Shown here piece after piece: positions 22,237 through 31,709 of a stretch of 64,000 nt of DNA. The stretch spans positions 17,179-81,178 of the forward strand of contig QJYK01000129.1 of assembly GCA_003248075.1 (NCBI GenBank). The letters run 5' to 3'. The notes under the pieces are model-generated. The model did no database searches. It was not told the origin of the DNA and was given only the letters and a program-made list of their open reading frames with translations. The position numbers were made by a program, and so were the translations under genes. The DNA is from Gemmatimonadota bacterium (GTDB taxonomy: Bacteria > Gemmatimonadota > Gemmatimonadetes > Longimicrobiales > Gaopeijiaceae). Within the stretch, counting starts at the first letter, position 1; each line of letters starts with the position of its first letter.

Positions 22237-23967
22237 TCACTCGGAGACCGGTCGGCTGCGCTTCGTCTGGGGCGCGAGCAGGACCCCTGGGAGTGCGTCG
22301 GTGGCCTCTTCTCCGTCCACGACGAACTGTCCGTTCACGAGCACGGAGGTCATTCCCTCCTGATAGACGTACGGATTCAGGTACGTCGCATCGGAGCGCA
22401 GGCGCTCTGGATCGAAGACCACGACATCCGCCTTCATCCCCGGCGCGATGCGCCCGCGGTCGCGGAGCCCGAGGATCTGTGCGGACAGCCCGGTCATGGA
22501 ACGGATCGCGTGGGGAAGCGTGATCGTCCCCCGCTCGAAGACGAACTCGCGCAGAAGCCTTCCGGACGTCCCGTACTCGCCGGGGTGGGTGGACTTCGAC
22601 GAGCGGTTGCCGGTGTCGACTCCGCGGTCCAGGCTGACCGCGGTGTAGTCCTGACGCATCCACTCCTCGATGTCGATCATCCCGACGGCCTTGGCCATCC
22701 ACAGCGCGCCACCGAGGATGTCCAGCCCGTTCTCCTGAAGCCAGATGGCGGTCTCCAGCTCGTCCTTGCCCAGCTCGAGCATTACGTCGGCGAGCGTCTT
22801 GCCGACGTACGAGGGATCCGAGAAGTCGACCATCAAGAGGTTCTCGGCGCCACCCTGACGGATGATCTCGTACTCGACGTCCTGCCGGATCATCTCGCGC
22901 CGCACCGGGTCGGCGAGGCGCTCGCGCAGGTTGTCGAGCATCCCGTCGTAGCTGACCGGCGGAAAGTCGTCCGCGGCGCTCTGACCCGGGACCTCGCCCT
23001 TGATCAGGGCCCACCGCGGGATGAGGGTGACGTACGCCGAATAGCCCTCGTACGAGTGCATGTTGATGTAGACCGGATACCCCTCGGCCCACTGCCGGTC
23101 GATCAGCTGCGTGGTCGCTCGACTGATGCCCCACTCGCGCGGTCCCTTCGGGTGGATGTGGTCGAGCATCACGGGAATGTTGGCGGCCTTGCCGACGTCG
23201 ATGACCTCCATCACCGCGTCGAGCCAGTCGACGTGCCGCTGCGTCGGATGGTCCATGTGGCTCGGGACCTGCCACTTCGGGTAGCGCCCCTGGCTGCGCA
23301 TGTGCGCCTGGAAGTGGCCCCCGTACTCGCCGACCACCTTGGCGAGCTCCTGCACCTCGTGCTCGGAGCTGTAGCGCATGGGGTTGTACTCGAGGCCCGT
23401 GGTGAGCCCGAAGGCGCCATCCTCCATGCCCTGGCGGACGAGCCCCCGCATGCGCTGGATCTCCTCCTCGGTGGCGTGGCGCATGACGTCTTCCGGGCGA
23501 CTCCCCATCACCAGGCGACGCACGACGCCGTGCGGGACCATCGGCACCAGGTTGAGCTGGTGCCCCAGCTTCGCGAGGGAGTCGCGTTGCGCCGAGAGCG
23601 GCCAGATCGAGTTGAGGGAGCCTCCGTCGGCGTTGATCACGGCGGTGGTGAAGCCCTGTGTGACGTAGTTGGGCACCCGGGTGTGGCCGCGCAGGATGTC
23701 CGAGTCGATGTGCTCGTGCAGCCCGATGAACCCGGGTGTCACATACTGTCCGCTCGCGTCGATCTCCCGCCGACCGCGCGCGCCCGACAGGTCGCCCACG
23801 GCGACGATCTGGTCACCGGCGATCCCCACGTCCGCGTAGAAGTAGGGGTTTCCCGTGCCGTCCAGGACGCGGCCGTTGCGGATCAGGACGTCGTAGATCG
23901 CCTGCTGCGCCTCGAGCGGGGGGACCACGGTGACGAGCAGCGCGGCGAGCGAGGCGAGGGCCCTCAT
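22237..23967 (-). CDS. Secreted D-aminoacylase / N-acyl-D-amino-acid amidohydrolase
   Basis: This is a 576-residue amidohydrolase-superfamily enzyme with a signal peptide (LASLAALLVTVVPPLEAQ). Start ATG 23967 has AAGGAG eight bases upstream. The metal-binding motif HEHIDSD (in PGFIGLHEHIDSD) takes the place of the usual HxHxD. Other conserved stretches are GAFGLTTGLEYNP, MLDHIHPKGP, HPGEYGTSGRLLREFV and GRIAPGMKADVVVFDP, typical of D-aminoacylases. Family members deacylate N-acyl-D-amino acids using zinc; some act on related dipeptides. The signal peptide puts it in the periplasm. It is followed upstream on the same strand by the glycosidase/DUF5107 pair. Confidence 0.88.
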   Translation of the reverse strand: MRALASLAALLVTVVPPLEAQQAIYDVLIRNGRVLDGTGNPYFYADVGIAGDQIVAVGDLSGARGRREIDASGQYVTPGFIGLHEHIDSDILRGHTRVPNYVTQGFTTAVINADGGSLNSIWPLSAQRDSLAKLGHQLNLVPMVPHGVVRRLVMGSRPEDVMRHATEEEIQRMRGLVRQGMEDGAFGLTTGLEYNPMRYSSEHEVQELAKVVGEYGGHFQAHMRSQGRYPKWQVPSHMDHPTQRHVDWLDAVMEVIDVGKAANIPVMLDHIHPKGPREWGISRATTQLIDRQWAEGYPVYINMHSYEGYSAYVTLIPRWALIKGEVPGQSAADDFPPVSYDGMLDNLRERLADPVRREMIRQDVEYEIIRQGGAENLLMVDFSDPSYVGKTLADVMLELGKDELETAIWLQENGLDILGGALWMAKAVGMIDIEEWMRQDYTAVSLDRGVDTGNRSSKSTHPGEYGTSGRLLREFVFERGTITLPHAIRSMTGLSAQILGLRDRGRIAPGMKADVVVFDPERLRSDATYLNPYVYQEGMTSVLVNGQFVVDGEEATDALPGVLLAPQTKRSRPVSE

Positions 23968-24053
23968 CGCGATCTCCTTGGGTTGATCGGGTAGCCGCAA
24001 GCTATCGGGGCGTCCGGTCGGTCGGACAGGGGATGTCACACCCCCTGGGGACG

Positions 24054-27000
24054 TCAGCGCACGACGACGAACAACCCCCGACCTGCCGGTACCGGCACGG
24101 CGGACAGATCCACGTCGAGCCCCGCCTGCAGGCCCTCGACCTCCGGCGCCACGGCCGCCGCTCCGTCGGCGAGACCGAGGCGTGCCCGGTCGACGTCGAG
24201 GTGGACGGTCTCGTCGCGATCGGACCAGGAAGCGAGCACGATCAGCACACCCTCGGGGCGAGCGTACGCCGTGGCGAGCACACCGGGGACGTCGGACCTC
24301 ACCGGCGCGTCGTCGAGCCAGTAGCCGAGCATGCTCGAGGCCTCGATTCCGAAGTCCGACATCATCCGCCAGACCGGGCGCGGATCCGTGTCTCCGTACT
24401 TCCGCGCCGTCATCCCGTACAGCAGGCCGCGGTACGGGTGGCCGCCGTCCTGCAGCATCTCACCCATGAGGCCGAAGGGAAGGCCCGAGACCTCGGTCAT
24501 CCAGTAGTCCATGTCGCGGTCGTACTCGAAGTACTCCCCGAACCACAGCCGTGTGATGAACGGAAAGTGCTCCATGTACAGCATGGCGCTGTTGGTGAAG
24601 CCGTCCCGCACGTTGAATTGGCTCGCGGAGTGCAGGTCGATGACGACCTCCGGCCGGGCCCGGCTCAGCACCGTGACGATTCGCTTCACCGTCTCCCGGC
24701 TGAAGGCGATGTCGTCCAGGTAAAGCCCGTCGATGTGCTGGTTCTCCGCGAGCCAGCCGAGCCCCTCGATGTAGTAATTCGTCCAGCGCGACGTGCCCTT
24801 GTCGAGGATGGCGGCGTCGTCCACCCGCCAGGCGTGCCACGCCGAGTGGTAGCGGTCCTCCAGGTGCTCCTGTAGCCAGGAGTGACCACCCCCCTCGCCG
24901 TCGTTGAAGATCTCGTCGCCGAGGCTCCTCAGCGCGAACAGCTCCCAGGCGCGGTAGGTGAGCTCCCGGATCGTGTCGTAGAGCTTGACCTTGATCCCCT
25001 TGGCGTGGGCTTCCTCGATGTAGGCGGCCTGCCGCTCGAGGTTGAAGAAGGGGTAGTTGATGTACGGGTTGATCTCGTTCGCGTGGTGGATGTTCACCAC
25101 GGTCCCTCCCCAGGCGCGCACGGAGTCCACCGGGACGTACTGGTGCACGAAGCGGGTCTCGAAGTGGCGCTTGGTATCGATGGTCTTGAAGGGGGTGATC
25201 AAGAAGCGGACGTTGAAGTGGAGGGTGTCCCCCGCGGCCAGCGTCCTGGGCCCCGAGTAGTTGTACGCCGTGACCGCATCCGGTCCCGTCTCGATGCGGA
25301 TGCCGCCGCGCCCCCCGTTGAACCAGGAGGGCGGCATCTCGAGCGGCTGGTTCCTGTAGAAGTTCGTGTTCAGCGGCCGCACGTAGTTCTCGTCGCGCAG
25401 CACCCATTGCAGGCCACGCTCGATCCCTCCGAGCCAGACGCCCTCCTGATGGTTCTCGACCTTCCAGGTCCAGTCGACCCGATCGGGGCGCCGGCCGCCG
25501 CGGCGCCCGAGGCCGAGCATGAGCTCGGCCGCGCCGGGTTCCATCACGACAGGGAGCACGACATCGTCGAGCTCCAGGTCTCGCGTGGCGACCAGCTCGA
25601 TCCGGTAGTCCAGCATCCCGTCGTACTCCAGGGCGCCGCGTACGGTCATGGACGCCCCGTCCGCCGACCGGCGCGCCTCCCACCGGGCCGGACCCCGGCC
25701 TTCCTGACGCACCTGGAACGGCTCCGCATCGAAGTGGAGCGGCGCCCGGCCGACCACCACCGAGAGGTCGAGGGGCCCGGCGAGCACCGGCGCCGGATCG
25801 TCGAGCAGGTGGGTCATCTCGGGTGAGAAGAAGCTCTCGATCCTGTCCGGAAGCCCGGCGGCGCCCAACACCACGCGACGGCCGAGAACCGAGAGCACGT
25901 GTCCCTGGACGTTCACCGGGTCGAACGGCTCCACCACGAATTGGGGGTCGTCGCCGACCGTGGAGTTCAGCCACGCGAGCCGGGTCATGAGCTCGGGCTC
26001 GTCGAACCCGTGGTTCCGCACCCGCGCGGCCTCGACCTCGAGGGAGACCCGCACGGACTTGGAGCCGGCGGACGTCCGCACGGACACCTCGCCCACATAG
26101 CGGCCGGGGCGCTGGTTCCCGGGCACCGTGAGCCCGATCCACAGGGGCTGGACCTCACCCGCCGGCACCACCAGTTCCTTATCGAAAGGATGCCCGTTCT
26201 CGTCCACCCCCCCGCAGTTGAAGCACGTGAGTCGATCCGCCCACGCGTCGGGGAAGCCCTCGAAGGCGACCGCCACGTGGCGCAGCGTATCGGCTCCCGC
26301 GATCACCGCCACCTGGAACGTGAACGACTCGTCGCGGAGCGCACGGCTCTCGAAGGCATCGGCGCGCCCGGCCGCGGCCCAGTGCCATGGGATGTAGCGC
26401 CGCATGCGCACGGGACGGTCCCGGTGCTCCGGCATCAGCGCCCACCCGTCCGGGGCGCCAGCCATGAACGAGGCGCGCTCCCCCGGCGTCGCGATGACCT
26501 CCATGGGCCAGAACGAGTGGAAGGCGTCGACCGATTCGATGCGCGTGACTCGGCCCTCGGGCAGGTCTCCGGAGTCGAGCGCCCGCACCCGGCGCTGCCA
26601 CTCGGGATCGGGGTGTGTCACCTCCGCCGGATAGGTCACGGTCGGATAGTACCCACCGGTGGACGTCCAGGGCATGTAGTAGACGTGGTAGACCGACGCC
26701 CCCGGGACCGGCTGGAAGACCACGTCCCCCGAAGCAGGGTCCACGCGCGCCGCGAGGGCGTTCTCGACGGTCCGGCCGGTGACCGCGTCCACGACCACCA
26801 CGGCCTTCGCGACCGGGTCGGGATCGTGGCGCCGCCAGGGGATCGTGACCCGTACGGCGTCCACGTCGACCGCGTCCACGGAGATCACCGCCCGGTGGTT
26901 TCCCCACGACAGCCCCTGGGAGCCGGCGGGAAGATGCGGCTCCCAATCACCCGGCCCGAACGCCACTCCGTCGATCACGGGCGTGATCGATGGGGCCCGG

Positions 27001-27101
27001 TAGAGCGCGCCTTCGCGGTCGGCGGCTCCGGTGCAGCCCGCCGCGACCACGAGGGCCACCAGCCCGAGGGCCGAAGCGCCCGACCGGGTCGCCGCCCTCA
27101 C
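24054..27101 (-). CDS. GH123-like glycoside hydrolase-domain lipoprotein (DUF6067-type)
   Basis: This is a 1015-residue lipoprotein (LVALVVAAGC). The N-terminal third has beta-sandwich domains. The C-terminal ~500 residues look like a TIM-barrel glycosidase of the GH123/DUF6067 type: VVNIHHANEINPYINYPF, KGIKVKLYDTIRELTYRAW, HIDGLYLDDIAFSRET and RPEVVIDLHSASQFN. The acidic pair in YLDDIAF is a likely active-site region. GH123 enzymes remove N-acetyl-galactosamine from glycans; the exact substrate here is unknown. GTG 27101 overlaps the stop of the DUF5107-TPR gene (GTGA), so they are coupled. Confidence 0.75.
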   Translation of the reverse strand: MRAATRSGASALGLVALVVAAGCTGAADREGALYRAPSITPVIDGVAFGPGDWEPHLPAGSQGLSWGNHRAVISVDAVDVDAVRVTIPWRRHDPDPVAKAVVVVDAVTGRTVENALAARVDPASGDVVFQPVPGASVYHVYYMPWTSTGGYYPTVTYPAEVTHPDPEWQRRVRALDSGDLPEGRVTRIESVDAFHSFWPMEVIATPGERASFMAGAPDGWALMPEHRDRPVRMRRYIPWHWAAAGRADAFESRALRDESFTFQVAVIAGADTLRHVAVAFEGFPDAWADRLTCFNCGGVDENGHPFDKELVVPAGEVQPLWIGLTVPGNQRPGRYVGEVSVRTSAGSKSVRVSLEVEAARVRNHGFDEPELMTRLAWLNSTVGDDPQFVVEPFDPVNVQGHVLSVLGRRVVLGAAGLPDRIESFFSPEMTHLLDDPAPVLAGPLDLSVVVGRAPLHFDAEPFQVRQEGRGPARWEARRSADGASMTVRGALEYDGMLDYRIELVATRDLELDDVVLPVVMEPGAAELMLGLGRRGGRRPDRVDWTWKVENHQEGVWLGGIERGLQWVLRDENYVRPLNTNFYRNQPLEMPPSWFNGGRGGIRIETGPDAVTAYNYSGPRTLAAGDTLHFNVRFLITPFKTIDTKRHFETRFVHQYVPVDSVRAWGGTVVNIHHANEINPYINYPFFNLERQAAYIEEAHAKGIKVKLYDTIRELTYRAWELFALRSLGDEIFNDGEGGGHSWLQEHLEDRYHSAWHAWRVDDAAILDKGTSRWTNYYIEGLGWLAENQHIDGLYLDDIAFSRETVKRIVTVLSRARPEVVIDLHSASQFNVRDGFTNSAMLYMEHFPFITRLWFGEYFEYDRDMDYWMTEVSGLPFGLMGEMLQDGGHPYRGLLYGMTARKYGDTDPRPVWRMMSDFGIEASSMLGYWLDDAPVRSDVPGVLATAYARPEGVLIVLASWSDRDETVHLDVDRARLGLADGAAAVAPEVEGLQAGLDVDLSAVPVPAGRGLFVVVR

Positions 27102-30100
27102 CGTCGACCTCCCAGCAGGAGGGCGCGCCGCACCATCGTGCCCTCGAAGTCCGCCGCGGTCGGGACCTCCGGTGGCGCGCCCCGACCGAGGGCCGCAAGC
27201 GCCGCGTTGGCCAGGACGGCCCGCCGGTCCGATGCGTCCGATGGCTCGGGCGTCGCCTCCACGACCGCTTCATACGCTGCCCGCGCCGCCGCGGGGTTAC
27301 CGAGCCGCTCCTCCGTCCTTCCCAGCAGGTAGCGTTGGAGCCGCTCCTCGGGCTCGTACGGCCTTCCCTGGCCCAACGTCTCGGGCCACTCCATGGCCTG
27401 GAGCAGGTGGGCGCGGGCCTCGCCCGCGCGGTCCGACTCGAGGGCGTCCAGGGCCAGGAGCGTGTGCGCCTGCTCCCAGAGGAGGTGGCTCTCGCGCGCG
27501 CTCTCGGAGGGGAGCACCCTCGTCGCGGCCAGGATCGACGCCGCCTCACCGGCGCGACCCGCACGGATGAGCGAACGCGCGTGCAGCAGGTCCAGGTTGA
27601 AGTCGTCGGGGAAGCGAGCCCGGCCCTCTGCCGATGCGGTGAGCGCGCTCGTCCAGTCGCCGGCGTCCTGGAGGGTGCGGACGAGCTCGACCCGGAGGAC
27701 CCTGCTGTCAGGATCGAGCCGGACCGAACGGCGCAGGTCGGCCACCGGATCCCCCGCCGCGGATCCCTCGGCCAGCGCCGCCCGCGCGGCATAGAACGGC
27801 GCGAAGTCGGGCTCCTCACCGAGGGCGGCCATCACAGCGAGGGCTTCCGCGTCCCGATCCACCGCCCAGAGGTTCAGCGCCAGGAGGTAACGCCATGCCC
27901 ACCCGCGGTTATGCTGTGTTGCCCACTCAAGCACCTCGAGCGTCTCGGAGCGGTAGGGGAAGGCGAACCCGAGGGCGCTTGGATCGTCGAGGAGCGAGGG
28001 GTCGTCGGTGAGCCACGCGCGCCACGCTCGAAGGACCGGACCCGGACGCGGGGTGAGGGACAGCACCCGCGCCGCGTCGCTCGGGAGCCCACGGTCGGAG
28101 TAGCGGACGGCCAGCTCGAGCAGCGTCTGCTCCGGGTACTCGGAGCGCATTCCCGCCAACAGCGCGCTGGCGGTCTCGTCCGAGGGCGCCGCGAGCCAAC
28201 CTTCGGTACGAACGAACGCATGGAGCGGGTCGATGGCGACGAGCCGGGCCCGCGCCTCCCGGGCGAGAGCCGCGCCGCCGTCGCCGCCACGCAGGCGGCC
28301 GACGATCGCGAGCGCCTCCCAGGCCGACACGCCATCGCGATCGTAGTCCAGCGCCAGGCGGGCGTAGCGCTCCGCTTCGACCAGGTCCCCATGCACGATC
28401 ATGAGGTCCGCGAGTCGGCTCCATGCGGCGGCCCGGTAGCCCGTGGCGCGCGCTGCCCATCCGAATGCGTCTCGCGCGTCGGCCGGTCGCCCCAGGGCCT
28501 CGTAGAGTAGGCCGGCCAGGAAGTTGGCCTTAGCGTCGTACGCGTCCAGCTGCCGCGCCCGCTCGACGGCCGCGATGCCCGCGTCGAGCCGCCCGCTCCG
28601 ATACTCGAGCTCCGCCAACCCCAGGAGCGCGTCGCGATGCCAACGCTCGAGCTCGAGCGTGCGTCCGAAGTGGCGCCGGGCCTGGGCATACCAGCGCCCC
28701 TTCAGGGCCTCCCTGCCCTCAAAGGCCTCCCGGTCCGCCTCCGGGATGGCCGGTCGTGCCGACGCATCGGTGGTGAAGGGCCGCGCCAGCCTGAGCGGCG
28801 ACGGGTCCGACGACCAGTCGAGGTGGAGCGCGGGCAGCCGGACCCGGAGCGGCAACTCCGCCGGGGCCTCGAAGCTCGCCTCGAAGGGCTCCAGGGGTCC
28901 GAGCGACACCGGCGAGGCCGCCACGCGATGCGCTCCGGCCCAGACCTCCAACGTGTCCCGGACGTCCGCGAATGCCTCCACGCCCACCGCCACCCGCCCG
29001 TCGGCGACGTCCACGTGCATGACCCCCTCCGCCGACGCGTCGGTGATGCCGCCGATCCCCTCGACGGGGAACCAGCGCTCCGTCCATGAGCTCGACGACA
29101 GGGGATCGAAGCCCGCCTGGGTGATCGGGTTCACCGACCCGTCTGGGGAATACTGCACGAAAAGCCGCCCCGCCTGGAACTCGACGTACTGGCCATCGCT
29201 GTCGGTGAGGAGATCCTCCCAGATTCCCCCCTCGCGGGAGAGCGCCCACAGCCAGAGCTTCTGGCCGGGCATGTCCTCGTATCGGGCCCAGTGCCCCCAT
29301 CCGTAACCTGCGTCCAGGTAATAGCCGCCGAAGAAGTCGTTCAGCTCGCCGACCACGTGGTAGGACTTGGCGCCGTCGAAGTCGTTGTTCCGGTAGAGCG
29401 GCAGGTATCGACCCCGAGCGTCCACGGGCCACGGCCGCTCCATGCCCGGGTGGGTCAGATACGCGTCGCCCGGGATGGCGAGCTCCAGGTCGTCGCGGGC
29501 GAACGCGGCGGCGGTCATCCAGTTGTAGTACGGCTGCTCGAGGGGCGTCGGGTTGTACCAGAGCGCGCGCGTCTCGAAGGTGGCGCGATCCGCCGGAAGA
29601 CGGATCTCGACGCGCCATTGGGTGCGCGAGGGCAGATCCATCGCGCCCACGATGCAGCTCACGCTCCCGTCTTCGTTCTCGCGGAGGAGGTAGTCGACGG
29701 GCGTCGCGGTGGACGGCGTATGCCCGATGACGCCGAAATTGAACTCGATGCCCCCGGAGGTCCACGGACCTCTCAGCGCGATGTTCCTGAACTTCAGGAC
29801 CTCGTTGCGATAGATGAACTCGTGGCCGGTCTTCTTGACCACGGCGCCCCACACCTTGCCCCCTACCTCCGGCAGGACGAAGAGCTCGATCAGGTCGTTC
29901 TCCAGCTTGACCACCTTCCACGCCCTCGGCTCCGAGCGGTGCGCGTACCCTTCGAAGGAGTGATACGGATACAGGCGCCGATCCCGAGCCAGGATGGGCA
30001 CGGGGTTCGGCTCGGAGAACGGGTACGTCTCGATGATCCGTGTCTCTTCGGAGATACGGGCCTGCGCCGCGAGGGCGAGCGGGGTCGACGCGATGAGGGC

Positions 30101-30145
30101 GATCGCGCTGACGACGATCCGTGGGGTGGTGCGGGGTGCGACCAT
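27098..30145 (-). CDS. Secreted DUF5107-TPR protein
   Basis: This is a 1015-residue exported protein (signal peptide to LALAAQA). Residues about 30-400 match the DUF5107 pattern (LENDLIELFVLPEVGGKVWG; EFIYRNEVLKFRNIALRGPW; GGIEFNFGVIGHTPS; YYNWMTAAAFARDD), a beta-sandwich related to aldose-epimerase-like galactose-mutarotase folds. From about 470 on are many TPR units (LGLAELEYRSGRLDAGIAAV; GLLYEALGRPADARDAFGWA). DUF5107-TPR proteins recur in carbohydrate-use clusters. Start ATG 30145 was chosen because it opens the signal peptide; an earlier in-frame ATG at 30250 adds an Arg-rich leader. It is the first gene of the unit and divergent from the dipeptidase. Confidence 0.8.
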   Translation of the reverse strand: MVAPRTTPRIVVSAIALIASTPLALAAQARISEETRIIETYPFSEPNPVPILARDRRLYPYHSFEGYAHRSEPRAWKVVKLENDLIELFVLPEVGGKVWGAVVKKTGHEFIYRNEVLKFRNIALRGPWTSGGIEFNFGVIGHTPSTATPVDYLLRENEDGSVSCIVGAMDLPSRTQWRVEIRLPADRATFETRALWYNPTPLEQPYYNWMTAAAFARDDLELAIPGDAYLTHPGMERPWPVDARGRYLPLYRNNDFDGAKSYHVVGELNDFFGGYYLDAGYGWGHWARYEDMPGQKLWLWALSREGGIWEDLLTDSDGQYVEFQAGRLFVQYSPDGSVNPITQAGFDPLSSSSWTERWFPVEGIGGITDASAEGVMHVDVADGRVAVGVEAFADVRDTLEVWAGAHRVAASPVSLGPLEPFEASFEAPAELPLRVRLPALHLDWSSDPSPLRLARPFTTDASARPAIPEADREAFEGREALKGRWYAQARRHFGRTLELERWHRDALLGLAELEYRSGRLDAGIAAVERARQLDAYDAKANFLAGLLYEALGRPADARDAFGWAARATGYRAAAWSRLADLMIVHGDLVEAERYARLALDYDRDGVSAWEALAIVGRLRGGDGGAALAREARARLVAIDPLHAFVRTEGWLAAPSDETASALLAGMRSEYPEQTLLELAVRYSDRGLPSDAARVLSLTPRPGPVLRAWRAWLTDDPSLLDDPSALGFAFPYRSETLEVLEWATQHNRGWAWRYLLALNLWAVDRDAEALAVMAALGEEPDFAPFYAARAALAEGSAAGDPVADLRRSVRLDPDSRVLRVELVRTLQDAGDWTSALTASAEGRARFPDDFNLDLLHARSLIRAGRAGEAASILAATRVLPSESARESHLLWEQAHTLLALDALESDRAGEARAHLLQAMEWPETLGQGRPYEPEERLQRYLLGRTEERLGNPAAARAAYEAVVEATPEPSDASDRRAVLANAALAALGRGAPPEVPTAADFEGTMVRRALLLGGRR

Positions 30146-30356
30146 GGGTGGCGAGGCGACGAGGCGGTACAGGTGGGGCACCCGACGCGCTCGGGGTGAC
30201 GGGGCTCCTGGCGGCGAGCTGCGAGTATGTCCACAGCGGAGCGCGCTCACAAGCGAGGACGCGGCGAACGTGATCCCGCGGTGGGTTTCCCGGAGTCCGG
30301 CCAGCCTCTACACTCCCTCTCCCCTCCCTCGAACCACGACTGGGGTCCGGGCACCA

Positions 30357-31679
30357 ATGAGAAAGAGCAGCGTCGTTTCCAGCGTCGTCGTCCTCGGCAC
30401 GTTCCTCACCTCGGGGTGCGGACCCGCCGCACCGGGCTCCGGGACGGAATCCGAGCAGGATCTGGTCGCGCGTGCCAGGGGCATCCACGAGCGCGTCATC
30501 ACCCTGGACACCCACGACGACATCAGTCCGGTCAACTTCACGACCGAGCGCAACTACACCATGGACCTGCCCACGCAGGTCAACCTGCCCAAGATGGAAG
30601 AGGGTGGGCTGGACGTGTCCTGGATGGTCGTGTACGTCGGCCAGGGAGACCTGACCCCCGAGGGCTACGCCGACGCCACCGCACAGGCGCTGGCGAAGTT
30701 CGAGGCGATCCACCGGCTCACCGAGGAGATTGCACCCGATCGCATCGGGCTCGCGCTGACTTCGGACGACGTCCGCCGCATCGTCGCGTCGGGCAGGAAG
30801 GTCGCGATGATCGGCATCGAGAACGGCTACCAGGTGGGCACCGACCTCTCGAACATCCAGCGGTTCCACGACCTCGGCGGCCGCTACATGTCGCTCGCCC
30901 ACAATGGTCACAGCCAGCTCGCCGACTCGAACACGGGCGAGCGGGATGGTGTGTGGCTGCATGGCGGGCTGAGCGAGCTCGGCCGGCAGGCGGTCGCCGA
31001 GCTCAACCGGGTGGGCATCATGATCGACGTTTCGCATCCGTCCAAGGACGCGATCATGCAGATGCTCGAGCTCACGCAGGCTCCGGTGATCGCGTCCCAT
31101 TCCGCCGCACGGGCGCTCAACGACGTGAGTCGGAACCTCGACGACGAGCAGCTCATGGCCATCAAGCAGAACGGAGGCGTGGTGCAGACCGTCGCCTTCG
31201 CGAGCTACGTGAACTCGGCGAAGAACTCGGCACACAGCGACGCCCTGAACGCCCTGCGTGAGAAGGTGGCCGACGAGATGGGCGTCGAGCTCGTCGACCG
31301 CCGTACCCAGTTCCGGATGAGCGACGCGGACCGCGCCGCGTACGAAGAACGCACACGTCCCGTCGAGGAGGCGGTGGCGCAGCGCATGGACGCCGAGGTG
31401 AACGCCATGGCACCGCCGGTCGACGTGTCCGACTTCGTCGACCACGTGGACTACCTGGTGGACAAGCTCGGCATCGATCACGTCGGGATCAGCTCCGACT
31501 TCGACGGAGGTGGGGGCGTCGATGGGTGGAACGACGCCTCGGAGACCTTCAACGTGACCCTCGAGCTCGTTCGGCGCGGCTACACCGAGGAGGAGATCGG
31601 GATGCTGTGGAGCGGGAACCTGCTCCGTGTCCTCGACGAGGTGCAGGCGGTGGCGGCGCGGCTCCAACACGGAGACTGA
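30357..31679 (+). CDS. Membrane dipeptidase (M19 / renal dipeptidase) lipoprotein
   Basis: This is a 440-residue lipoprotein (VVVLGTFLTSGC). The M19 zinc sites are visible: TLDTHDDI near residue 45 in place of HxD, the bridging Glu in GIENGYQVG, SLAHNGHSQLADS and the second His pair in IDVSHPSKDAIMQM and VIASHSAARAL. An aspartate follows in GISSDFDGGGG. M19 enzymes cleave dipeptides and accept D-residues at the C-terminal position. This suits a cluster that also has a D-aminoacylase. Start ATG 30357 opens the signal peptide; open frame continues upstream but looks non-coding. Confidence 0.92.
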   Translation: MRKSSVVSSVVVLGTFLTSGCGPAAPGSGTESEQDLVARARGIHERVITLDTHDDISPVNFTTERNYTMDLPTQVNLPKMEEGGLDVSWMVVYVGQGDLTPEGYADATAQALAKFEAIHRLTEEIAPDRIGLALTSDDVRRIVASGRKVAMIGIENGYQVGTDLSNIQRFHDLGGRYMSLAHNGHSQLADSNTGERDGVWLHGGLSELGRQAVAELNRVGIMIDVSHPSKDAIMQMLELTQAPVIASHSAARALNDVSRNLDDEQLMAIKQNGGVVQTVAFASYVNSAKNSAHSDALNALREKVADEMGVELVDRRTQFRMSDADRAAYEERTRPVEEAVAQRMDAEVNAMAPPVDVSDFVDHVDYLVDKLGIDHVGISSDFDGGGGVDGWNDASETFNVTLELVRRGYTEEEIGMLWSGNLLRVLDEVQAVAARLQHGD

Positions 31680-31709
31680 CGCGGCGCTCGCCGCGCCGCC
31701 GGCAAAGCC

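Noticed and set aside
24033..24042. GTCACAC upstream of the D-aminoacylase gene
   Set aside because: A single half-site without a sigma54-like promoter downstream; frequent by chance at this base composition.
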